DNA of 34,707 nucleotides from Candidatus Uhrbacteria bacterium (GTDB lineage: Bacteria; Patescibacteriota; Patescibacteriia; UBA9934; GWF2-40-263), in contig JACRJW010000003.1 of assembly GCA_016235605.1 (NCBI GenBank), forward strand, positions 1 through 34,707. Reading direction: 5' to 3'. Numbering within the stretch: position 1 is the stretch's first letter; each line of letters opens with the position of its first letter. The translations under genes were made by a program, and so were the position numbers. The notes beneath the pieces were generated by a model. It was not told the origin of the DNA. It worked only from the letters and a program-made list of their open reading frames with translations, and did not search any database. Below, one piece after another: positions 29,739-34,707 of the stretch.

Positions 29739-29793
29739 TTTGCACGCAAAACAAGAATAAAGACCACCCGGGAAACCGGGTGGTTTAATTTTT
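29708..29793 (+). promoter_or_regulatory. Attenuator: antiterminator segment plus terminator before the MFS gene
   Basis: The terminator stem is ACCACCCGG (29763-29771), loop GAAA and CCGGGTGGT (29776-29784), followed by TTAATTTTT. TTTCCCGGGT (29708-29717) is perfectly complementary to ACCCGGGAAA (29766-29775), that is, to the left arm plus loop, so pairing of the two prevents the terminator. The MFS ribosome-binding site AGGAGG follows four bases later. Confidence 0.6.
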
Positions 29794-29808
29794 CACAGGA
29801 GGAATTCT

Positions 29809-30981
29809 ATGTCCGCCGCTCGTACGTACTACCTGTTCTTCGCGCTCATTCATATCGGGATGGGTTCGACCGTCACGGCCTACACGCCGTTTTTGCAGTC
29901 GATCGGGCTCACGCTCGGGCAGATCGCTCTGGTGAACGCCATCTTTTGGACGGTGATCATCGCCGCCGAACTCCCAACTGGCATGTTCGCCGACGGCCGC
30001 TCTCGCGCGTTCTCACTCAAGTTCGGCGGCCTTTTCTACTCCGCCGGCGCTTTGAGCTACGTGTTCGCCTCGGGTTTCTGGTCAGTGGTGTTGAGCGAGT
30101 CACTCATCGGCATCGGCGGCGCATTCATCTCAGGCGCAGGAGGGGCCTGGATCGCGGACGCGCTCACGCGTGAAGGCCGTGAAAGTGAACTGCGGCACAT
30201 CTACGCGACGGAGAATCTCATCAAGTCGGTGTTGATGCTCTTGGGTGGATTCGTCGGCTCCGCGATCGCGCTCATCGACTACCATCTCATCTGGATTCCG
30301 TTTGTGGTATCGGGACTCTTGGCGAGCGCTGTCGCCCATTGCAAGATGAACGGTCGGGGCGAGTCGCTTGAGTACGCGAGTGAAGTCCAGGCATTCAAAC
30401 GCGCCCTCGCACATCTTCGCCGCAGTCGCGCGCTCATCTGGGTGGTCGCCTCACTCATCGTGTTTGGCGCGGTGGTCTCGTTCAATCAGTACTGGGCTCT
30501 CTACTACAAACCGGTCGTCGGCCAGATCGGGCTCGCATTCATTTGGCCGGTGATGTACTTGGGACTCATTGGAGCTTCCCAGCTCGTCCGTCGGCTCACG
30601 ATCCCGTTGGGGAGCGAGGGGAAGATGATCGTGGTTGCGGTTGCCCTCTCAGGCGTTGGCCTTTTGGGTGTCGCTCTGGCTCCGGGCCTGTGGTTTGCCA
30701 TGCCGGCCATTGTTGTCCACGAGCTGGGACGCGGTTTCTTCCAACCGCTGACGGACTCCTTCGTCCAACACCGCATCCATACGAGCTATCGCGCGACGTT
30801 CGGCTCGCTCCAGTCTTTCTTAGGGAAGATGGGCTTTGCTGCGGTGCCCTTGGTCATCTGGTTGTTCATTGCCGATGAACCCAATACGCCCTCAACCATC
30901 ACGTACGTCTGGATCGCCTGCGCGATTGTCCTGATCTTAGGGTCTGTTGCCGTGTGGTTCAGTCGTCCTCGCGCAGACTAA
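29809..30981 (+). CDS. MFS transporter
   Basis: A 390-residue polytopic protein of the major facilitator superfamily with about 12 membrane helices. An MFS motif A-like loop, PTGMFADGRSRAFSLK, lies between helices 2 and 3 (near residue 57), and the second half starts after the polar stretch around residues 185-205. No substrate can be assigned; the compact size and motif fit drug or small-molecule exporters. The start is strong: AGGAGG six bases before ATG. The gene is preceded by a promoter, a short ORF and a terminator/antiterminator pair, which suggests inducible expression, and is followed by a terminator. It is a single-gene unit. Confidence 0.85.
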   Translation: MSAARTYYLFFALIHIGMGSTVTAYTPFLQSIGLTLGQIALVNAIFWTVIIAAELPTGMFADGRSRAFSLKFGGLFYSAGALSYVFASGFWSVVLSESLIGIGGAFISGAGGAWIADALTREGRESELRHIYATENLIKSVLMLLGGFVGSAIALIDYHLIWIPFVVSGLLASAVAHCKMNGRGESLEYASEVQAFKRALAHLRRSRALIWVVASLIVFGAVVSFNQYWALYYKPVVGQIGLAFIWPVMYLGLIGASQLVRRLTIPLGSEGKMIVVAVALSGVGLLGVALAPGLWFAMPAIVVHELGRGFFQPLTDSFVQHRIHTSYRATFGSLQSFLGKMGFAAVPLVIWLFIADEPNTPSTITYVWIACAIVLILGSVAVWFSRPRAD

Positions 30982-30985
30982 ACGA

Positions 30986-31012
30986 AACAACCCCTCACGC
31001 GGGGTTGTTTTC
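30986..31012 (+). terminator. Terminator of the MFS gene
   Basis: AACAACCCC (30986-30994) and GGGGTTGTT (31001-31009) form a 9-bp stem with a 6-base loop, followed by TT. Confidence 0.75.
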
Positions 31013-31017
31013 TCTCG

Positions 31018-31038
31018 GTTGGGAGCTTAGCTCCCAAC
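31018..31038. repeat. 21-nt palindrome, copy B
   Basis: GTTGGGAGCT-T-AGCTCCCAAC, perfect 10-bp arms. Same element as at 634-654, 30 kb away, again just past the end of a gene. Confidence 0.65.
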
Positions 31039-31049
31039 TAGTAGACATG

Positions 31050-31075
31050 AAAATCCCACCGGCGTGATCGGTGGG
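31050..31075 (-). terminator. Terminator of the 156-aa gene
   Basis: CCCACCG (31055-31061) and CGGTGGG (31069-31075) form a 7-bp stem, followed on the minus strand by ATTTT. Confidence 0.65.
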
Positions 31076-31082
31076 GAGTAGG

Positions 31083-31553
31083 CTAGTCCTCGTCGAGGCG
31101 AGGTTGCCAGGTGTGCCCGCGGCGGGCGCAGGCCTTGTCCCTGCACTGACGCGCGTGGTTGCGGTCGTGTTTCCCCTGGAGTTCAGCCGCGAGGGTCTGC
31201 ACCCACTGCGTGGCCGCCGCTTCGGTAGGGAAGACGGCGACGATCCGCGTGGTGATGCGCGAGGTCTCGTGCTCATTCCCGTCGGGCAGGAGCAGGAACA
31301 CGTTGAACGGAACCGGGTACCTCCCGTCGTCGAAGAGCGGTTGGTACGGCGTGCTGAAGGCGCGCGTATAGCCCTGGCTCGAGCCCATCACCATGAGCTC
31401 GATCATGCCGACCCACGCGTGTGCCGTTTCCCGCGCCCGGCGCGGGTCGCTATAGCGTATGTCGTACTCGGTTTTCGCCCTGGAGCGTGCGAAGCGCATG
31501 TGCAGGTCGATGAATTCCTCTTCGGTCGGTTCGGAACGTTCGGGTTGCGACAT
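31083..31553 (-). CDS. Hypothetical protein (156 aa)
   Basis: No family is recognised. The N-terminus is acidic (EEEFIDLHMRFARSRAKTEYD), the middle holds a WVGMIELMVMGSSQGYTRAF segment and a probable beta-sheet (VPFNVFLLLPDGNE, ITTRIVAVFPTEAAA), and the basic tail has two Cys and several His (HARQCRDKACARRGH) that may bind metal. It appears soluble. I chose ATG at 31553 because GGAGG lies five bases before it, although in-frame ATGs occur upstream. It has its own promoter and terminator. It may be related in style to the other single-gene accessory units at 21-25 kb. Confidence 0.6.
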   Translation of the reverse strand: MSQPERSEPTEEEFIDLHMRFARSRAKTEYDIRYSDPRRARETAHAWVGMIELMVMGSSQGYTRAFSTPYQPLFDDGRYPVPFNVFLLLPDGNEHETSRITTRIVAVFPTEAAATQWVQTLAAELQGKHDRNHARQCRDKACARRGHTWQPRLDED

Positions 31554-31569
31554 CTCTACCTCCATATTC

Positions 31570-31598
31570 ACCATACGAGTTTCGCGTTTTTGTGTCCA
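31570..31598 (-). promoter_or_regulatory. Promoter of the 156-aa gene
   Basis: On the minus strand TGGACA (31598-31593), a 17-base spacer, TATGGT (31575-31570). Confidence 0.6.
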
Positions 31599-31630
31599 TG
31601 CCACCCGTTGTCGATTTGGTCGACAAACGC

Positions 31631-31658
31631 AAAGCAGGCCTCGCAGCCTGCTTTTTTT
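31631..31658. terminator. Bidirectional terminator downstream of hup
   Basis: AAAGCAGGC (31631-31639) and GCCTGCTTT (31646-31654) form a 9-bp stem; T7 follows on the plus strand and CTTTGCGTTT on the minus strand. On the minus strand it ends the hup transcript. Confidence 0.7.
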
Positions 31659-31949
31659 CTACACTTGTCGTTTCCCTTTCAACGTATCTTTCAGCGCTTT
31701 TCCAGCCTTGAACTTGGGAACCCGCACAGAGGGGATTTCGATTTTTTCTGATGGCTTTTGCGGGTTTACTCCGATGCGGCCTTTGCGTGTGCGAGAAGAG
31801 AACGTACCGAAGCCGGCGATGACGACTTCTTCGCCGTTCACGAGTGCCTTGGTGACAATTTCTTCAAAGGCGGCGATAAAATCCTCACCGAGTTTTTTCG
31901 AGACGTCGGTTTTTTCGGCAATGCGTTGGGCGAGGTCGGCTTTGTTCAT
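31659..31949 (-). CDS. hup: HU family DNA-binding protein
   Basis: A histone-like protein that bends and wraps DNA as a dimer. The sequence MNKADLAQRIAEKTDVSKK, the strand pair EEVVIAGFGTFSSRTRKGRIGVNPQ and the C-terminal VPKFKAGKALKDTLKGK follow the family well. The length of 96 is normal. The DNA-binding arm reads RKGRIGVNPQKPSEKIEIPSV, with the conserved Pro of the intercalating tip. It is on the same strand as rny and 121 bp downstream of it; the gap holds a large inverted repeat array that ends at the ATG and leaves no room for a normal ribosome-binding site. Confidence 0.96.
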   Translation of the reverse strand: MNKADLAQRIAEKTDVSKKLGEDFIAAFEEIVTKALVNGEEVVIAGFGTFSSRTRKGRIGVNPQKPSEKIEIPSVRVPKFKAGKALKDTLKGKRQV

Positions 31950-31953
31950 AGTG

Positions 31954-32059
31954 GAAGGTGGAAAGGTGGGTCAGGTGGCCGAGGTAGATAAAGGTTAATT
32001 CGGATTTGGAATCTGATTACCTCAGCTACCTTATCCACCTATTCTACCTTTTCCACCTT
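31954..32059. repeat. Inverted arrays of AGGTRG/CYACCT units between rny and hup
   Basis: The left arm (31954-31996) reads AAGGTGGAAAGGTGGGTCAG and on; the right arm (32017-32059) has the complementary units. The ends pair as AAGGTGGAAA-GGT against ACC-TTTTCCACCTT. A long imperfect hairpin of about 40 bp per arm results. The ACCT-rich strand reads into the hup start codon. Confidence 0.65.
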
Positions 32060-32070
32060 GGTCGTCAATA

Positions 32071-33636
32071 TTATTTCGCGTATTCAATCACACGTGTCTC
32101 GCGGATGACCGTCACTTTCACTTCGCCTGGATAGGAGAGTTCGGCTTCAATTTTGTTGGCGACGTCCTTGGCAAGCCGGTAGGCGGTAAGATCGTCAATT
32201 TTTTCTGGCTGGACGAACACGCGCACTTCGCGGCCTGCTTGGATCGCGTAGACTTTTTCCACGCCATCGAAACTTCCAGCTGTGCGTTCCAAGTCTTCCA
32301 TGCGCTGAATGAATTGTTCCAGTGAGGCTTTGCGTGCTCCTGGTCGAGCTCCTGAGATCGCGTCAGCGGCTTTCACCACAGCGCCTTCGATGGTGCGTGG
32401 ACGATCCTCGTGGTGCGCGATCGACTGATAGCACAGCTCCTCGCTGAACCCGAATTTTTTCATGATGTTGTACCCGATTTCTGGATGCGCGCCTTGCATA
32501 TCGTGGTCAACGGCCTTGCCGATGTCGTGGAACAGTCCACCTTTTTTACACACGAACACATCCGCGCCGACTTCCTCGGCGATCATGCCGGCGATGGTTC
32601 CCACTTCAATAGAATGTTGTAGCGCGTTTTGGCCGTAGCTTGTGCGGTACTTCATGCGTCCCAAAATGGACGTGAGTTTTGGATCGATGGAGGAAACAGG
32701 AATGCCCAGCTGATAGAGCGCGTCCTCACCGGCCTTGCGCAAATCAGCCGCGATCGTTTTTTTGGCGTTGCCGATGGCTTCTTCGATGCGGGCGGGCTGG
32801 ATGCGACCGTCCTTGATGAGTTCCTCCAAGGCGCGCTTGGCGACCTGTCGGCGGATGGGGGAGAAGCCCGAGATGGTGATCATGTTGGGCGTGTCGTCCA
32901 CGATAATTTCCGTTCCGGTTTGCAGTTCGATCGCCTTGATGTTGCGGCCTTCTTTGCCGATGATGCGGCCTTTCATTTCGTCGTTGGGAAGTTCGACCTG
33001 AGAGGTCGTGGTGTCGGTGCAGACGGATGAGGCAAAACGCGTCATGGCAAGGGACAAAATTTTTCGTCCCTTCACTTCGAGTTCTTCTTCATTCAACTGT
33101 TCGAGTTTGCGCAGGCGGCTCATGAGCGCTTCCTGCGCATCTGTCTCGATTTCTTTCAACAATTTTTCTTCGGCTTGCTGCCGTGTGAGACCGGCGACTT
33201 CCTGGAGTTTTGTGACCTGAGCATTTTTTAGTTCGGTGATCTGAGCCTTTACGACCTCAATTTCTTTTGCTCGGTCCTCGAGCTTAGATTTTTTCTCCTC
33301 GATCTCTAAGAGCTTCTCATCAAACAGGGTTTCGCGTTTTTCCAGACGACGTTGCTGGTCTTGCAGGTCGCGGTGGCGGGACTGCTCTTCTTGTTTTGCT
33401 TCTTCGATGATCTTGAGGGATTTTTCTTTGGCCTGAATGAGGAGTTCTTGCTCTTGATTTTTTGCCGCTTGCAACAGCTCCTGCTGTTTTTCGCGGGCGT
33501 CGGCGAGCATCTTTTCAACTTTTGATTCTGCGTCGCCTGCCATGCGCTTGGCCATGGCTTTGCGCAGGGCATAGCCGATCGCTAAACCCACGATGAGGGT
33601 CAGCGCGGAGGCGATCAGGGTAAATGGTGTGAACAT
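32071..33636 (-). CDS. rny: Ribonuclease Y
   Basis: A membrane-anchored endoribonuclease that starts mRNA decay in many bacteria. Order of parts: an N-terminal membrane helix (residues 2-23), a long Lys/Glu/Gln-rich coiled coil (about 30-190), a KH RNA-binding domain with GRIIGKEGRN (about 223-232), and an HD domain with HSIEVG and GLFHDIGKAVDHD (His-Asp at 370-371). The length of 521 is typical. I chose ATG at 33636; a GTG four codons upstream lacks a ribosome-binding site, while GAGAAG lies four bases before the ATG. This ribosome-binding site can pair with CTTCTC just upstream, within a larger structured leader. Confidence 0.96.
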   Translation of the reverse strand: MFTPFTLIASALTLIVGLAIGYALRKAMAKRMAGDAESKVEKMLADAREKQQELLQAAKNQEQELLIQAKEKSLKIIEEAKQEEQSRHRDLQDQQRRLEKRETLFDEKLLEIEEKKSKLEDRAKEIEVVKAQITELKNAQVTKLQEVAGLTRQQAEEKLLKEIETDAQEALMSRLRKLEQLNEEELEVKGRKILSLAMTRFASSVCTDTTTSQVELPNDEMKGRIIGKEGRNIKAIELQTGTEIIVDDTPNMITISGFSPIRRQVAKRALEELIKDGRIQPARIEEAIGNAKKTIAADLRKAGEDALYQLGIPVSSIDPKLTSILGRMKYRTSYGQNALQHSIEVGTIAGMIAEEVGADVFVCKKGGLFHDIGKAVDHDMQGAHPEIGYNIMKKFGFSEELCYQSIAHHEDRPRTIEGAVVKAADAISGARPGARKASLEQFIQRMEDLERTAGSFDGVEKVYAIQAGREVRVFVQPEKIDDLTAYRLAKDVANKIEAELSYPGEVKVTVIRETRVIEYAK

Positions 33637-33640
33637 AAAA

Positions 33641-33797
33641 CTTCTCACTTATGGAGAAGCTCACGACACGACCAAGATGTGGAAAAACGGATTACAACAA
33701 CAAACCTGCCGGTTGGCGGGTGATTGGTTGATATGCAAGCGATAGGAAAGCAAATGGTTGCATAAGGATCCTTCCACGTGATACTCGGGTGAGCTTC
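33641..33797 (-). ncRNA. Candidate structured leader RNA / riboswitch upstream of rny
   Basis: Reading the minus strand, nested helices can form: P1 GAAGCTCAC (33797-33789) with GTGAGCTTC (33664-33656); CCGAG with CTTGG directly inside (33788-33784, 33676-33672); GTGGAA with TTCCAC (33777-33772, 33684-33679); GGAT with ATCC (33771-33768, 33692-33689). They enclose two hairpins, TATGCAA/TTGCATA (33764-33758, 33738-33732) and ACCCGCC-AACC-GGCAGGT (33721-33704, one mismatch). After P1, CTTCTC (33659-33654) can pair with the rny ribosome-binding site GAGAAG (33646-33641). CTTC is shared by P1 and by that hairpin, so the two folds exclude each other. I know of no described RNA that it matches. Confidence 0.5.
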
Positions 33798-33818
33798 GTC
33801 CAGATTTCAGTTGATGAA

Positions 33819-34625
33819 TTACACGCTCAGGAGGTTAGCATCGGGAAGTGTATTTGTCAAAAGACGTGAAAGAAGCTCAGAAACAGGGATGAGATCTGTC
33901 GTTTGGAGTGTTGTGAGAGGGTGAGCCTCTTGAATCGAAAACGGTCCGATCGAGGTACGACGGAGTTCTAGGGCGTAGCCGCCACCGCCCAGTGCCTTGC
34001 CTAGGTCACGAGCAATGGAACGAATGTAGGTGCCGCTTGAGCACGAAATTTTTGCTTCCAACTTCATCATTGGTCCTATTGGTCCCATAGGGCTTATTTC
34101 AAAACTGTGGATTGTGACCAATCGCGGCTTCGCCTCCATTGGTTTTCCCTTGCGTGCTTGCTCGTACATTTTTTTGCCGCCGATTTTGATCGCCGAGTAC
34201 GTCGGAGGGATTTGTTGTATGTCGCCGAGGAAAGGTTGGAGGTAATAGGTGATAGGTTGTAGGTCGGATCGAATAGGAGCCGGAGAGATCACACCGGTTC
34301 GATCATCCGTGTCCGACGACGCTCCCAGCACAAACACGGCCTCGTAGGTTTTATCGAGCCCAACCAGTTTTTCCATTTCCCGCGTGGCAACGCGTCCAAC
34401 GCCAACAATAAGCAACCCCGTTGCAAACGGATCCAGCGTCCCGGCATGGCCAACGCGCCGCTCACCCGTCAGCCGCCGCACTCGGTCGACCACATCGTGG
34501 CTGGTTATGCCTGCAGGTTTGTCGATAAGCAGAAAGCCGTGTTTTGTAGCAGTTTCCTGGTGGAGTTCCGCAGTAGATACTAATAAACGGTTACCGTAGA
34601 GCTTCCCGTGAAGCTGGTGACTCAT
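33819..34625 (-). CDS. truB: tRNA pseudouridine-55 synthase TruB
   Basis: TruB makes pseudouridine 55 in the T-loop of tRNAs. GFLLIDKPAGITSHDVV, GHAGTLDPFATGLLIVGVG (catalytic Asp in GTLDP), YEAVFVLGASSDTDDRTG, and SGTYIRSIARDLG are the family motifs. At 268 residues it lacks a full PUA domain. I chose ATG at 34625; this leaves about 29 extra N-terminal residues and a 35-base overlap with the upstream gene, and no other ATG, GTG or TTG fits better. Two odd inserts occur: RSDLQPITYYLQPF (about residues 120-131) and SPMGPIGPMM (about 177-186). Both are encoded by low-complexity repeats. It is followed by the rny leader on the same strand. Confidence 0.95.
   Translation of the reverse strand: MSHQLHGKLYGNRLLVSTAELHQETATKHGFLLIDKPAGITSHDVVDRVRRLTGERRVGHAGTLDPFATGLLIVGVGRVATREMEKLVGLDKTYEAVFVLGASSDTDDRTGVISPAPIRSDLQPITYYLQPFLGDIQQIPPTYSAIKIGGKKMYEQARKGKPMEAKPRLVTIHSFEISPMGPIGPMMKLEAKISCSSGTYIRSIARDLGKALGGGGYALELRRTSIGPFSIQEAHPLTTLQTTDLIPVSELLSRLLTNTLPDANLLSV
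34069..34092. repeat. Tandem GGTCCTATT-type repeat inside truB
   Basis: ATTGGTCCTATTGGTCCCAT, two units of about 9 bases, encoding the Pro-Ile-Gly-Pro-Met run in TruB, a loop insertion compared with E. coli TruB. Confidence 0.55.
34233..34265 (-). repeat. ACCTA-type repeat array inside truB
   Basis: On the coding strand, ACCTACAACCTATCACCTAT and on. The same motif family as at 18341-18376 (nusB-rnc). It encodes the LQPITYYLQP segment of TruB. Confidence 0.65.
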
Positions 34626-34707
34626 ATCGCTTTTGGATAGCAAACACCACTTTCAGCCGTCGGTCAATTTCCCGCTTGAGAAGGAGTGGATTGAGTTTAT
34701 GGTGTAT
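34591..34707 (-). CDS. C-terminal 38 codons of an unidentified gene (partial)
   Basis: A minus-strand frame is open from the window edge to TAA at 34593-34591: IHHKLNPLLLKREIDRRLKV, then VFAIQKRYESPASREALR. It is charged and helical and reads like a real protein end. It overlaps the truB start by 35 bases, which suggests translational coupling. It does not look like the end of RbfA, the usual truB neighbour. The identity is unknown because most of the gene is outside the window. Confidence 0.5.
   Translation of the reverse strand: MHHKLNPLLLKREIDRRLKVVFAIQKRYESPASREALR

Noticed and set aside
33056-33220. Frameshift or insertion in rny
   Set aside because: The frame is continuous and all domains are present; the long Lys/Glu-rich region is the normal coiled coil of RNase Y.
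1-34707. Alternative genetic code (UGA as Gly), as in some CPR lineages
   Set aside because: UGA ends tsaE, proS and the PfkB kinase at the expected protein ends, and no conserved gene has an in-frame UGA.

Overview
The window looks like a chromosomal segment of a Candidate Phyla Radiation (Patescibacteria) bacterium or a close relative. The grounds are a short ribosomal protein S1 with four S1 domains, a 430-residue prolyl-tRNA synthetase without the INS editing domain, isolated blocks of core genes (gyrA, rpmF-nusB-rnc, tsaD-tsaE, ftsH, rny, truB) among many orphan proteins, a pilB-type ATPase, and many short palindromes of a kind common in these genomes. UGA is used as a stop (for example tsaE and the PfkB kinase), so the code is standard. 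Base composition is near 50% GC by eye, except for one clearly AT-rich methyltransferase gene. The phylum is an inference; I cannot place it to order.

Layout. 1-4.7 kb: a small secreted protein, a membrane-anchored glycoside hydrolase with a DoxX-like partner, an orphan 264-residue protein and an APH-fold kinase. 4.7-12.1 kb: tsaD-tsaE (t6A tRNA modification) converging on a minus-strand group of pilB, a multi-pass membrane protein, ftsH and rpsA. 12.1-13.5 kb: a repeat-filled gap of about 670 bp followed by a DUF433-Doc toxin-antitoxin pair. 13.5-19.7 kb: a plus-strand run of an orphan helical protein, an MBL-fold protein, a small membrane protein, gyrA, rpmF, nusB, rnc and a transglutaminase-like protein. 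19.7-21 kb: an AT-rich methyltransferase cassette next to tRNA-Arg and tRNA-Lys. 21-25.5 kb: minus-strand accessory genes, each with its own promoter and terminator (orphan protein, large lipoprotein, Cys-rich protein, GNAT-like protein). 25.6-31 kb: AstE/AspA-like hydrolase, C39-like peptidase, proS, a PfkB kinase and an MFS transporter. 31-34.7 kb: a minus-strand group of an orphan protein, hup, rny, truB and the tail of another gene.

The most interesting material is not protein-coding. (1) Three copies of a ~130-bp palindromic element occur at 7.9, 21.9 and 29.4 kb. They show compensatory changes, and one copy is flanked by an exact 5-bp direct repeat, so it behaves like a MITE. (2) The truB-rny gap on the minus strand can fold into a nested multi-helix RNA whose closing helix competes with a hairpin that hides the rny ribosome-binding site, which is a riboswitch-like layout. 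(3) The MFS gene is preceded by a promoter, a 33-codon nearly leaderless ORF, a candidate antiterminator and a strong terminator placed just before the ribosome-binding site, which is an attenuator-like layout. (4) Repeat-like sequence appears to have been inserted in frame into TsaD, ribosomal protein S1 and TruB. (5) Several genes have good promoter boxes ending only 8-9 nt before the start codon and no ribosome-binding site, which suggests leaderless mRNAs. None of these could be tested here by folding or database search.
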